Assembly: GCA_045579195.1 (NCBI GenBank)
Contig: JAZNLR010000048.1
Span: 1 to 23,016 of the forward strand
Origin: JAZNLR01 sp045579195
GTDB lineage: Bacteria > Bacillota > Clostridia > Christensenellales > CAMQZB01
Direction of reading: 5' to 3'
DNA length: 23,016 bases
Positions 6,337 to 15,480 of this stretch are shown here, one piece after another. Under the pieces are notes generated by a model. It did no database searches. It worked only from the letters and a program-made list of their open reading frames with translations, and was not told the DNA's origin. How positions within the stretch are numbered: position 1 is the first letter of the stretch; each line of letters starts with the position of its first letter. Position numbers and translations under genes: made by a program.

Positions 6337-8917
6337 TTTCTACCTCAATTTGGTCTTGGAGATCCATCAATGTCGTCAGTGCTTGCATCGGCGACATATG
6401 GTTTAAGTCAAGATTTGTAATCTTATCGATAATCTTGGAATAATCTTTCGTCTGTTCTGTGAAGCTGTCAAAACTCAACTGTTTCGTCGGTTTGACAATT
6501 TCTGTTGCCTCTAATTCCTTTAGAATCTTTCTCGCCTGTTTTAAAACTTCACGAGGAACACCCGCAAGGGACGCAACTTCTATTCCGAAGCTTCGATTCG
6601 TTCCCCCGCGTTGAATTTTTCTTAAAAAGATAATTGTTCCGTTATATTCCTTTACGCTGATGTGATAGTTTCGAACGCCGGGATAAAGTGCTTCAAGTTC
6701 TGTAAGCTCGTGATAATGGGTCGCAAAAAGTGTCTTTGCTCCAATCTTTTCATTGATATAGCGAATGACTGCCCATGCAATGGAAAGTCCGTCCAGCGTG
6801 CTGGTTCCTCTTCCAACTTCATCCAAAATGATCAAGCTTTTTTTTGTCGCATAGTGCAAGATGTTTGCAACTTCGGTCATTTCAACCATAAACGTGCTTT
6901 GATTGAAAGCCAAGTTGTCGCTCGCACCAACTCGCGTAAAAATTCGGTCACAAATGCCGATTTCAGCAGTTTTGCATGGAACGAACGAGCCGATGTGTGC
7001 CATCAAAGTGATCAAGGCCACCTGCCGCATATACGTGCTCTTACCTGCCATATTCGGTCCGGTCAAAATAATTGTTCGGTCGGCTTGCGTGTCAAGAAGA
7101 GCGTCGTTTGAGATAAAGTCTTCTAATTGGTTGATCTTTTCAACGACAGGATGTCTTCCTTCAACAATGTAAACTCGATCTGAATTATTGACCGTAGGTT
7201 TGACGTATTTTTGCTTGTTTGCGCAGATTGCAAACGAGAGCAACGTGTCAACTTGTGCAATGGAGTTTGCAGTTGCTTGCATTGCAAACAGACGTGAAAG
7301 AAGTTTTTCACGAAGATGCGTAAAAATTTGATTTTCAAGTTGAAGGGCCTTTTCGGATGCAGACAGGATATCGTCCTCCATTTGTTTTAATTCGGAAGTG
7401 ATATATCTCTCTGCATTTGCAATTGTTTGTTTACGAATATATTCCACGGGTACAAGTTCTTGATTAAGCTTTGTAACCTCGATATAGTACCCAAACACGC
7501 GGTTATAACCAATTTTTAGGTTCTTAATTCCCGTTCTCTCACGTTCTTTTGCCTCAAGTTCCGCAATCCACCTTTTCCCTCCGGACATCAATTCCCGATA
7601 GTGGTCAAGTTCTTGACTGTAACCTGCACGGATGTATCCGCCGTCTTTTAAAAGAACCGGAGGCGCGTCACAGATACAACGAGAGATCTCCCCGCAGACA
7701 TCGGAAAGAAGGTCTATTTCATTAGAAAGATCTCGCAAGTATTGCGCTGAGCTTCCTGAAAGGAGATGCTTCAATTCCGGAAGTTGTTCAAAAGATTCGC
7801 GAAGAGAAACACAGTCTCTTGGATTGATGCTGCGATATGAGATCTTTGCTGCAAGGCGCTGGATGTCACGGATATTTGAAAGAATCTCCGTGAGTTTTTC
7901 AGAAAGCATCAGGTCGTCAACAAGCGCTTCGACAGCAGAAAGTCGACGATTGATTTCATCCGCATCCTGCAAGGGCTGTTCAATCCAAGAAGCAAGCAAT
8001 CTTGCCCCCATTGCAGTTTTTGTGTGATTTAAAACGTGGAGAAGCGTCCCCTGTTTCTTTCCATCGCGCATCGTTCTTGTCAATTCAAGGTTTCGGCGTG
8101 TGTTGTTGTCAATCACCATATAGCGATTTGCCAAAACATACTTTATCACACAGATATGAGAAATCGTCCGTTTTTGAGTTTCCTCAAAGTACTCCAACAG
8201 TGCGCCGCAGGCGGAGACAGCAGAAGGCTTATCTTCCAACTCAAACGCAATCAAATTTGCACATTCAAGCTGCTTGCAGCATTTTTTCTTTGCGGTATCA
8301 AAGTTAAATGCCCAATCGCTGAATTTTTGGAATTTCGGCAAAATTCCAAGCTCAACTGTTTGAAGGGTTGCTGATGCCCCATCGGTGTTTGAAATGATCT
8401 CGACTGGCATTACGCGAAGAAGTTGATCTTGAATATTTTGCAGTGCAAATTCACCCGAAAACTCAGTTGTGAAAAATTCTCCGGTCGAAATATCAGCCCA
8501 GGCAAGGCCTGCTTTCCCTTTTGTGACATAAACCGAAGCAATGAAGTTATTGCTTGATTCATCAAGAAGTTCCGCTTCAATGACAGTTCCCGGTGTGACA
8601 ACGCGAACAACGTCGCGTTCAAGCATTCCTTTTGATTCTCCAGGAGTTGTAAGTTGTTCACAAATTGCAACCTTTTTGCCTGCTTCGATGAGCTTTGCAA
8701 TGTAAGTTTCCGCAGCGTGGAATGGAACTCCGCACATCGGTGCGCGTTCTTCAAGACCACAATCACGCCCTGTTAAGGTCAAATCAAGCAGTCTTGAAAC
8801 TTCAATTGCATCATCAAAAAACATCTCGTAAAAATCGCCGAGACGATAGAAAATAACACAGTCAGCGTACTTTTCCTTCACTTGAAGGTATTGCTTCATC
8901 ATTGGTGAAAGAGCCAT
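6323..8917 (-). CDS. mutS: DNA mismatch repair protein MutS
   Basis: MutS recognises mismatches and small loops and recruits MutL. It has 864 residues. The mismatch-wedging Phe29-Tyr30-Glu31 sits in RLGDFYEMF. The ATPase has Walker A GPNMAGKST (620-628) and Walker B with Asp699-Glu700 in ILDEVGRGTSTLDG. THYHELTELE follows. A clamp-binding-like QLSFDS lies near 813, and a C-terminal helical tail closes the protein. The ATG at 8917 is preceded by GAGGTATAAAC, which itself contains the stop codon of miaB, so the two genes are tightly coupled. MutS2, its non-mismatch paralogue, is encoded elsewhere in this window. Confidence 0.98.
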   Translation of the reverse strand: MALSPMMKQYLQVKEKYADCVIFYRLGDFYEMFFDDAIEVSRLLDLTLTGRDCGLEERAPMCGVPFHAAETYIAKLIEAGKKVAICEQLTTPGESKGMLERDVVRVVTPGTVIEAELLDESSNNFIASVYVTKGKAGLAWADISTGEFFTTEFSGEFALQNIQDQLLRVMPVEIISNTDGASATLQTVELGILPKFQKFSDWAFNFDTAKKKCCKQLECANLIAFELEDKPSAVSACGALLEYFEETQKRTISHICVIKYVLANRYMVIDNNTRRNLELTRTMRDGKKQGTLLHVLNHTKTAMGARLLASWIEQPLQDADEINRRLSAVEALVDDLMLSEKLTEILSNIRDIQRLAAKISYRSINPRDCVSLRESFEQLPELKHLLSGSSAQYLRDLSNEIDLLSDVCGEISRCICDAPPVLLKDGGYIRAGYSQELDHYRELMSGGKRWIAELEAKERERTGIKNLKIGYNRVFGYYIEVTKLNQELVPVEYIRKQTIANAERYITSELKQMEDDILSASEKALQLENQIFTHLREKLLSRLFAMQATANSIAQVDTLLSFAICANKQKYVKPTVNNSDRVYIVEGRHPVVEKINQLEDFISNDALLDTQADRTIILTGPNMAGKSTYMRQVALITLMAHIGSFVPCKTAEIGICDRIFTRVGASDNLAFNQSTFMVEMTEVANILHYATKKSLIILDEVGRGTSTLDGLSIAWAVIRYINEKIGAKTLFATHYHELTELEALYPGVRNYHISVKEYNGTIIFLRKIQRGGTNRSFGIEVASLAGVPREVLKQARKILKELEATEIVKPTKQLSFDSFTEQTKDYSKIIDKITNLDLNHMSPMQALTTLMDLQDQIEVENGND

Positions 8918-8919
8918 GT

Positions 8920-10233
8920 TTATACCTCAACAACGTCTCCAAACAATGTTGCGGAAGACGTTTCTAAAACTTTAACAAAAACAAATTTCCCCAAAAGATC
9001 GCGGTCAGAATGAAAGTGAATCACCTTTCCAGTTTCTGTTCGGCCAATCCAGGTTTCATTTTGATAATCTTCACAGAGAACTTCAACGGTTTTTCCGATC
9101 AGTTGATGGGAAACGCTTCTTGAAATCTCATTTTGAAGTTCAACAAGACGCTTAATACGGTCTGTTTTGACAGCATCGGGAACTTGATTTGGATCTTTCG
9201 CTGCAATCGTCATTGGTCGCGGCGAATAGACGAACATAAATGCGCTTTGGAATTGAACTTCCTTGACAAGATTTAAGGTCGCTTCAAAGTCTTCTTCGGT
9301 TTCACCCGGGAAGCCGACCATAATGTCAGTTGAAATTCCGCAGGAAGGGATTTTCTTTCGAATGCGTGAAATCAAATTTAAGTAATGCTCGGCGGTATAT
9401 TTTCGATTCATTGCTTTCAAAATTGGTGTTGAACCAGATTGAATCGGCAAGTGAATATATTTGCAGATGTTATCATTCTCTGCGATAACGTCAATCACGT
9501 CATCGGAAAGGTCTTTCGGATGAGATGTCATGAAAAGAATACGGTACTTCCCGCCTAAATTTGAAAGTTTTTTAAGAAGGGTCGCAAAATTAGATCCGTC
9601 CGAAAGGTCATTGCCATAAGAATTGACGTTTTGACCGAGAAGCGTAATTTCCGTATATCCTTGGTTTAAAAGGTTTTTTACCTCTTCAATGATTTCGCCT
9701 TCGCATCTACTTCGTTCTCTTCCGCGGACATAAGGAACAATGCAGTACGTGCAAAAGTTGTTGCAACCGTATGTGATATTAACCCACGCGTTGGGAAAAC
9801 CTTCACGGGCCATTGTTTTACACTCTTCAAAATTGATTGGAGCATCTAAAATCGAAACTGAACGCTTTTTTGTCTTCAAAAACTGATCAAACAATGAACC
9901 AAAGTCATTCAGATTATGCGTTCCAAAGATGATGTCAATAAATGGAAACTTCTTTTTTAGCGTTTCAGACGCACCGTCAGCTTGTGTCATACAGCCGCCA
10001 ACAGCCAAAACGACGTCCTTATTCTGCATTTTATATTTTTTCAATGCACCAATGTTTCCATATGCACGTTGAACGGCATTTTCACGGATGCAACAGGTGT
10101 TGAAGACGATAACGTCGGCTTCTGTTTCAATCAGTGTTTTTTCATATCCACGGTCAACAAGCATTCCTGCAAGCTTTTCAGACTCGTGAACGTTCATTTG
10201 ACAGCCGTATGTGATAATGCAGTACTTCTTCAA
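8920..10233 (-). CDS. miaB: tRNA-2-methylthio-N6-dimethylallyladenosine synthase MiaB
   Basis: MiaB is a radical-SAM enzyme that converts i6A37, made by MiaA, to ms2i6A37. I take the TTG at 10233 as the start (437 residues) because TTGGAG lies seven bases upstream. The frame is open to a TTG at 10257 but nothing like a ribosome site precedes that one. The N-terminal domain binds an auxiliary cluster through Cys11 (GCQMN), a Cys in NTCCIRE (about 47) and Cys81 (GGCM). The radical-SAM triad is Cys157, Cys161 and Cys164 in YGCNNFCTYCIVPYVRGRE. A TRAM-like tRNA-binding domain closes the C-terminus (GKTVEVLCED onward). First gene of the operon, two bases upstream of mutS. Confidence 0.96.
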   Translation of the reverse strand: MKKYCIITYGCQMNVHESEKLAGMLVDRGYEKTLIETEADVIVFNTCCIRENAVQRAYGNIGALKKYKMQNKDVVLAVGGCMTQADGASETLKKKFPFIDIIFGTHNLNDFGSLFDQFLKTKKRSVSILDAPINFEECKTMAREGFPNAWVNITYGCNNFCTYCIVPYVRGRERSRCEGEIIEEVKNLLNQGYTEITLLGQNVNSYGNDLSDGSNFATLLKKLSNLGGKYRILFMTSHPKDLSDDVIDVIAENDNICKYIHLPIQSGSTPILKAMNRKYTAEHYLNLISRIRKKIPSCGISTDIMVGFPGETEEDFEATLNLVKEVQFQSAFMFVYSPRPMTIAAKDPNQVPDAVKTDRIKRLVELQNEISRSVSHQLIGKTVEVLCEDYQNETWIGRTETGKVIHFHSDRDLLGKFVFVKVLETSSATLFGDVVEV

Positions 10234-10295
10234 GTTAAAACTCCAATGTTTGAACAAATTTGCAAATGGGCAAACAATTAGCCCCTATTTTAAAT

Positions 10296-10324
10296 ATTAT
10301 ACTTTATTTTAAAAGAATTTTCAA
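10296..10324 (-). promoter_or_regulatory. Promoter of the miaB-mutS-mutL-miaA-hfq-ynbB operon
   Basis: On the minus strand TTGAAA (10319-10324) and TATAAT (10296-10301) are separated by 17 bases. This is a near-consensus sigma-A promoter. The leader before the miaB TTG at 10233 is about 55 bases, and a weak 4-bp hairpin (GGGC/GCCC) lies in it. No other convincing promoter was noticed within the operon. Confidence 0.8.
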
Positions 10325-10387
10325 TCTATCAAGCGCACATAAAAGAAGAATTTTTTTGAATACTACGAATTGAAATGAGGTGAAAAG

Positions 10388-12610
10388 ATGAAAAAATTTT
10401 TCAAAGGAATCTTGATTGTTGCACTAATCATTGGAACAGCACTTCTATCAGGGTGTTTTATGATTGCGCTAAAGCTTTCAAAAATTGATTTAGACTTAGA
10501 AAAGCTCGAAGTAAATCAATTTCAAATTGAGGTTTTCGATCAAAATGATAAGAAAGTTGATTTTGCAGTTATGATGCAAAGAACCTCCAATCACGATCCA
10601 CTTCCAGAACATGTAAAAAATGCTTTTATCGCAGTTGAAGATAAGCGTTTCTATCAACATAATGGGATTGATATGAAACGAATTTTTGCTGCGATTTGGA
10701 AGAATTTCAAAGAAAGATCCTTTTCAGAGGGAGCATCAACAATTACGCAACAGCTGATAAAAAATACCCATCTGACAAGCGAAAAAACGATTTCTCGAAA
10801 GCTAAAAGAGATTGCTCTTTCGCTTAAACTTGAAAAGCAGCTCTCAAAGGATGAAATTCTTGATCGATATCTTAATATCATATACTTTGGAGAAAACACT
10901 TATGGAATTGATGCGGCAGCTTTAACATACTTTGGAAAAACACCTCAAGAATTAACTGTTGATGAGGCTGCATGTCTTGCAGGTCTTTTAAAGGCCCCGA
11001 GCAGATTTTCACCCCTTCAAAATTACGAATTGTGCAAAAATCGAAGAGATATAGTACTATATCTTATGAAAGAACAGGGATATTTAACTGATTCCGACTA
11101 TCAAACAGCAAAAAGAAAAAGCATTCGACTTTCAACAAATGAAGCGCAAAATTTTGCATCCTCATATATCAAAGAAGCATTTGAAGAAGCTCGAGATATA
11201 CTCAAATTAGACGAAAAGGACTTTTATTCAAGTAGATTACGCATCTTTACACATTTGAAGACGGATGCACAAAGTTGGTTGGAAGAGGCAATTTTTAATC
11301 CAATTTTAGTTCCAAATGATGAGGATATTGGGGTTTCCGCCCTTTCTCTCAATAATTTAACACATGGAATTGAAGCTTTTGTTTCAAAGGAATCGTTTGT
11401 TTCTTTAAAAACAAGAAGACAGCCTGCGTCAACAGTGAAGCCGCTTTTAGTTTATGGCCCGGCTTTGGAGCTCGGATATATTTCACCGTGTTCCCCTCTT
11501 TTGGATGAAAAAGTTGATTATTCCGGATATATCCCCAAAAATGCAGACGGGAAATTCCATGGTTTTGTTTCAGCAAGACAAGCTCTCAGCAAGAGCTATA
11601 ACATTCCTTCTGTTAAACTTTTGAATACAATTGGGTTGAATAATGCAATTCGCTTTGGAAAAAGTTTAAAATTAAATTTGCAAGAAGATGACGCTTCCCT
11701 GGCTTGGGCTCTTGGGGGCATCAAAAACGGCATTTCTTCATTTGAACTTGCTCAAAGCTATTCATCCATTGCAAACGGAGGGACGATTGCGGAGATTTCC
11801 ATGATTAGACAGATTGAAAATGTAAGGGGCGATGTTTTATATTGTTTTCAGCCTGATGAAAAACGTGTTTTTTCGGAATCTACGTCTTATCTGTTAACGG
11901 ATATGTTAAAAACGACTGTTTCTGATGGAACAGCAAAAAAAATGAATGATCTGAAACTAGATATTGCAGCAAAAACCGGAACAAACGGAGACGAAAATGG
12001 GAATCTGGATGCATGGTGTGTCTCATTTACTCCACTTTCAACTCTTTCTGTTTGGTTTGGATCGAAAGATTCAACCTGTAAGATGGAAAATTCAATCAAA
12101 GGAAGCACGTTGCCCTGCTTATTTTCAAAGGCGTTTTATCAGGCTTGCAAAGATGATGAAAGAGGTTTTTCCTTTCAGATGCCTAGTGGAGTGAATCGTG
12201 TTAAAATTCACAAAGAATCCTATGAAAATGATCAAAAGATCCTGCTCTGTCCGGACAGAGCAGATGGTTTTTTTGAAATTTTCAATTCAAACAATGTTCC
12301 GTTAAGATTTCCTAAGTCTCGCTCAAAGTTGAACTCATTTTCAACTGTCATAAACGATTCAATTGCGGAAATATCCTTTAAAACAGATTTTGTTGATGAC
12401 TATTTTCTTTATATTTTGACAAAGGAAAAACGTGAATTGATTAAAAAAGGAGTTTCCGAAGTTGGTATTAACAAAATTTTGATAGATAAACTACCAAAAG
12501 AAATGCCATTCTATTTTCAAATTGAATTTGATAAAGAAGAAAAAGAAATCGGGCCATTCTTTTTTGAAGAACAACCCGATGAATCTTGGTTAAACTGGTT
12601 TGAAAATTAG
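10388..12610 (+). CDS. Class A penicillin-binding protein (bifunctional transglycosylase/transpeptidase)
   Basis: It polymerises and cross-links peptidoglycan outside the membrane. The 740 residues contain an N-terminal Lys-rich start and hydrophobic segment (about 7-30), then a GT51 glycosyltransferase domain with catalytic Glu84 (AVEDKRFYQHNG), GASTITQQLIKN (115-126) and the second region around Glu141. The transpeptidase follows with S348-T-V-K351, S403-Y-N405 and K529-T-G-T532. A beta-rich extension of about 140 residues closes the protein. The hydrophobic segment contains LLSGC (Cys23), which matches a lipobox although class A enzymes normally keep a membrane anchor. The ATG has GAGGTG five bases upstream. 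No strong promoter is visible in the 130 bases shared with miaB. Its stop codon overlaps the convergent thiI stop. Base composition looks more AT-rich than the repair genes. Confidence 0.95.
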   Translation: MKKFFKGILIVALIIGTALLSGCFMIALKLSKIDLDLEKLEVNQFQIEVFDQNDKKVDFAVMMQRTSNHDPLPEHVKNAFIAVEDKRFYQHNGIDMKRIFAAIWKNFKERSFSEGASTITQQLIKNTHLTSEKTISRKLKEIALSLKLEKQLSKDEILDRYLNIIYFGENTYGIDAAALTYFGKTPQELTVDEAACLAGLLKAPSRFSPLQNYELCKNRRDIVLYLMKEQGYLTDSDYQTAKRKSIRLSTNEAQNFASSYIKEAFEEARDILKLDEKDFYSSRLRIFTHLKTDAQSWLEEAIFNPILVPNDEDIGVSALSLNNLTHGIEAFVSKESFVSLKTRRQPASTVKPLLVYGPALELGYISPCSPLLDEKVDYSGYIPKNADGKFHGFVSARQALSKSYNIPSVKLLNTIGLNNAIRFGKSLKLNLQEDDASLAWALGGIKNGISSFELAQSYSSIANGGTIAEISMIRQIENVRGDVLYCFQPDEKRVFSESTSYLLTDMLKTTVSDGTAKKMNDLKLDIAAKTGTNGDENGNLDAWCVSFTPLSTLSVWFGSKDSTCKMENSIKGSTLPCLFSKAFYQACKDDERGFSFQMPSGVNRVKIHKESYENDQKILLCPDRADGFFEIFNSNNVPLRFPKSRSKLNSFSTVINDSIAEISFKTDFVDDYFLYILTKEKRELIKKGVSEVGINKILIDKLPKEMPFYFQIEFDKEEKEIGPFFFEEQPDESWLNWFEN

Positions 12611-13758
12611 AGCTCGATGCGTTCAATGTGTGAAATTGCATCTTCAATGAGTCCTTCAATGTCTAGACGCTGTTCCGCCGCCTCAACAGTTGAAAGCTTT
12701 GGCTTGATGACAGGATTATCAGGCAAAAAGACGGTACAGCAGTCTTCATATGGTAAAATCGAGGTCTCATATGTGCCAATTTCTTTTGAAATTTCAATGA
12801 TTTCATTCTTGTCCATTCCGATAACCGGGCGGAAAACAGGAATGTTTACGACAGCATTTGTGACCGTCATACTTTCAAGCGTTTGACTTGCAACTTGTCC
12901 GAGGTTTTCTCCCGTGATAATTGCTCCACAACCGCGATCTTTTGAAACGCGTTCTGCAATTCGCATCATAAAACGGCGCATGATGGTAATCATCATTTCT
13001 GCCGGGCAATGAACATGAATCGCCTCTTGAATCTTTGTGAACGGAACAACGTGAAGAACAAATTTCCCTGTATAATCTTTTAAAATTCCGGCAAGTGTTT
13101 CAACTTTCTGTTTTGCAAGCTCTCCCGTGTAAGGAAAACTGTGGAAATGCAAACCTTCCGGCATCATTCCGCGCTTTGCCATCATGTAACCTGCAACGGG
13201 ACTATCAATTCCACCGGAAAGGAGCAGCATTCCCTTCCCTGAGCATCCGCAAGGAAGACCACCTGTTCCGTAATACGTGTTGGTAAAGATAAAAGTAGTT
13301 CCATTTTCTCGAAGATCAAGAGAAATAACATATTCAGGATCGCGGACATCAACGGTAAGCTCAGGATGATGATCAAGAACGAATGCGCCGACTTTAGCAG
13401 AAATCTCAGGTGATTTCATCGGAAAGGTTTTATCGGCCCTGTTTGTTTCAATCTTAAAAGTTCCAACAAAATCAATGTTGTCTGAAACGGTTTTACAAAT
13501 CGTTTCAAATGTCGTTTCACATACAATTGCACGACTAAATGAGTGGATGCCAAAGACCTTTTTCAATTTTGACAAAAGTCTTTCTTCATCGAATTGCTCA
13601 TAATCTTCCAAAAGAAAACGCCCCTGGATCTTCTTCAATGTGCAAGGAATATCAGAAACAGCTCTGCGAATATTGGAAAGCAGCATATTTTCAAAGTATC
13701 CGCGATTCTTGCCTTTTAAGTGAAGTTCACCATATCGAATGACAATCAAGTTTTTCAA
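12607..13758 (-). CDS. thiI: tRNA 4-thiouridine synthetase ThiI (no rhodanese domain)
   Basis: ThiI adenylates U8 of tRNA and installs sulfur delivered by a cysteine desulfurase, giving 4-thiouridine. It can also serve thiamine synthesis. The 383 residues comprise an N-terminal ferredoxin-like and THUMP region (about 1-165) and a PP-loop ATPase with SGGIDS (181-186). It ends soon after YEDCC (Cys340-Cys341), so it lacks the C-terminal rhodanese domain of E. coli ThiI and resembles the Bacillus form, which takes sulfur directly from a dedicated desulfurase. One such gene lies immediately upstream. The start is TTG at 13758 with GGAGGG seven bases before it. The TTG overlaps the desulfurase TGA in the sequence TTGA, so translation is probably coupled. 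Confidence 0.95.
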   Translation of the reverse strand: MKNLIVIRYGELHLKGKNRGYFENMLLSNIRRAVSDIPCTLKKIQGRFLLEDYEQFDEERLLSKLKKVFGIHSFSRAIVCETTFETICKTVSDNIDFVGTFKIETNRADKTFPMKSPEISAKVGAFVLDHHPELTVDVRDPEYVISLDLRENGTTFIFTNTYYGTGGLPCGCSGKGMLLLSGGIDSPVAGYMMAKRGMMPEGLHFHSFPYTGELAKQKVETLAGILKDYTGKFVLHVVPFTKIQEAIHVHCPAEMMITIMRRFMMRIAERVSKDRGCGAIITGENLGQVASQTLESMTVTNAVVNIPVFRPVIGMDKNEIIEISKEIGTYETSILPYEDCCTVFLPDNPVIKPKLSTVEAAEQRLDIEGLIEDAISHIERIEL

Positions 13759-14888
13759 AGCGTTTCCCTCCTCATAATCGAGCGAATTTCAGTTACATGC
13801 AATTTGATTTTTTCAAGCAAGACAACGGCTTTATCAATCGTGTTGAATCTTCCGAAGCTAATTCGAACAGTTCCTTCCGATGTGATGTTCATCGCACGCA
13901 AAGCACGCGAAAGTTTATGACGTGCAGAACAAGCAGACCCAAGTCCGATTAAAATTCCATCTTCTTCAAGCTTGTGTAACAAAACCTCCCCTTTGATTCC
14001 GTCAAAACTAACGTTCAAAATATGAGGTGCGGACCTATTTATGTCTGAATTAAAGTGAACGCCATCAAAAGATTGTAACCCTTTTATGAGGTAGTCTTTG
14101 ATTTCGCACATTTGTTTGTTAATAGCAGATCGATTTGCCATCCAATCGGAAAGTGCCGCGGAAAATGCTGTGATTGCCGCAACGTTTTCTGTTCCGGAGC
14201 GAAGCCCCCTTTCCTGTCCGCCGCCGTGAATCAAGGGCTTGAGTTGATTCGGATTCTTTGCATAGAGAAAACCGCATCCTTTGGGGCCGTTTATCTTGTG
14301 TGAGCTTGCTGAATAAAAGTCGATGTTTGGGTCGGAAAGGTCAACGGGAAGCTTGCAAAATGCTTGAACGCCATCGCTGTGGAAAATGCATTTTGGTGCT
14401 ATTTTTTTAACAATTGCCGCGATTTTATAAATATCGTTAATTGCACCTGTTTCGTTGTTGACGTGCATAACGGAAACAAAATCCGTTTTTGCGGTTATGA
14501 ATTCTGGGATGCGCGTAATATCAACACTACCATCGCTCTTGCAAGGCAGAAATGAAACGCTTAATCTGTCTGAAAAAGAGTTGACCGCTTCATAAACAGC
14601 CGGATGTTCGCAAGCAGAACAAGCAATTTCCTTTGTGTGCTTTGTGCAAGAGCTGAAAACAGCCCAATTTGCTCCCTCCGTTCCACCTGACGTGAAGAAA
14701 ATCTTTGAGGAAGGAACATTCATTTGTTTTGCTAAGTTTTGCCGTGCATTATCGATTTCTTTTGCAACGAAAATGGATGGACGATAAACAGCCGAGGGGT
14801 TGTAGAATAACTCTTTCGACATTTTTGTAAGCTGTTCTAAAGCGGCATCGCAAATCTGTGTTGTTGCAGCGTTATCAAAGTACATCAT
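13755..14888 (-). CDS. Cysteine desulfurase (NifS/IscS family, NifZ-like role)
   Basis: This PLP enzyme takes sulfur from cysteine as a persulfide. I take the ATG at 14888 (377 residues, with a second ATG at 14885). The frame is open further, but only to an ATT-like start with no ribosome site. The protein begins MMYFDNAATT as in the family. PLP-binding Lys198 lies in SSHKINGPKGCGF and the persulfide-carrying Cys320 in GSACSARHK. RSGTEN is also present. It overlaps the upstream membrane-protein gene by 14 bases and its TGA overlaps the thiI start. The pairing with a rhodanese-less ThiI matches NifZ-ThiI in Bacillus, so its main job is probably sulfur donation for tRNA 4-thiouridine. A general iron-sulfur role is not excluded. 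Confidence 0.92.
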   Translation of the reverse strand: MMYFDNAATTQICDAALEQLTKMSKELFYNPSAVYRPSIFVAKEIDNARQNLAKQMNVPSSKIFFTSGGTEGANWAVFSSCTKHTKEIACSACEHPAVYEAVNSFSDRLSVSFLPCKSDGSVDITRIPEFITAKTDFVSVMHVNNETGAINDIYKIAAIVKKIAPKCIFHSDGVQAFCKLPVDLSDPNIDFYSASSHKINGPKGCGFLYAKNPNQLKPLIHGGGQERGLRSGTENVAAITAFSAALSDWMANRSAINKQMCEIKDYLIKGLQSFDGVHFNSDINRSAPHILNVSFDGIKGEVLLHKLEEDGILIGLGSACSARHKLSRALRAMNITSEGTVRISFGRFNTIDKAVVLLEKIKLHVTEIRSIMRRETL

Positions 14889-15471
14889 AGATATCTTTTT
14901 CAATGGTTCCAATCGTGACGAATTTTGAAATTGCCAAAATCATATTCTTTGACAGCTCAACGTAGATAAGCTTCACGTCTCCCCCGCATCTTGCTTGGAT
15001 AAACATAAGACGCTTACTTGTTTTATAATTCGGAGTTGCAAAAATCTTCTTGTCAATTTTTCCGCTTTGAATGCGTAAAAACTTTTGCGAATCGACAAGG
15101 CCAATAGACATAATTTCATTAGCTTCAATCTTGATGAGCGGAACACGTTTTACATAATTTAAAACACGCGCAATACGCAAGCTTCCGCTCACAAACGTGT
15201 AATCATACGAGTTAACAAAATCGTTTCTCTTGAAAAAGAAATAAATTGCCAGCGCACCAAACAGCAGAACAGGAATAAAATATATGACGTAAACCCAAAT
15301 TGAAGTCAAATTTTTATTTCCGTCTTCCGCAGGGATCATGCTGAAGAATGCAAAGCTTATCAAACACAAGATGACGGAAAGAATACAGAGAAAAATGACA
15401 AAGATCTGTTTTCTCTTGCCCTCTTTCGGATTTTGCATATCAATGCTTTCTTCAATAAAAATTTCAGGCAT
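14875..15471 (-). CDS. Conserved-looking membrane protein of unknown function, two transmembrane helices
   Basis: 198 residues. The N-terminal 22 residues are charged and cytoplasmic-like. Two hydrophobic helices follow (about 24-45 and 59-79), joined by a short acidic and polar loop, and then a soluble domain of about 118 residues with alternating hydrophobic strands (YDYTFVSGSLRIARVLN, KRVPLIKIEANEIMSIG). That pattern recalls small bacterial PH-like or DUF6106-type membrane proteins, but I cannot confirm a family. The ATG at 15471 has a perfect AGGAGG five bases upstream, which itself carries the mutS2 stop codon. It lies between mutS2 and the cysteine desulfurase and overlaps the latter. 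No catalytic motif is visible. Confidence 0.8.
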   Translation of the reverse strand: MPEIFIEESIDMQNPKEGKRKQIFVIFLCILSVILCLISFAFFSMIPAEDGNKNLTSIWVYVIYFIPVLLFGALAIYFFFKRNDFVNSYDYTFVSGSLRIARVLNYVKRVPLIKIEANEIMSIGLVDSQKFLRIQSGKIDKKIFATPNYKTSKRLMFIQARCGGDVKLIYVELSKNMILAISKFVTIGTIEKDIYDVL

Positions 15472-15480
15472 AAAATCCTC

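Noticed and set aside
6001..7172. Several plus-strand open frames opposite mutL and mutS
   Set aside because: They lie opposite conserved domains, have no ribosome sites and no recognisable motifs. They are shadow frames.
10234..10257. Upstream TTG at 10257 as the miaB start
   Set aside because: No ribosome site precedes it, whereas TTGGAG lies at correct spacing before the TTG at 10233.
10268..10288. Riboswitch or attenuator in the miaB leader
   Set aside because: Only a 4-bp GGGC/GCCC stem is found, with no T-run or alternative pairing.
14889..14912. ATT at 14912 as the cysteine desulfurase start
   Set aside because: ATT is a very rare start and the family N-terminus begins at the ATG pair 14888/14885.
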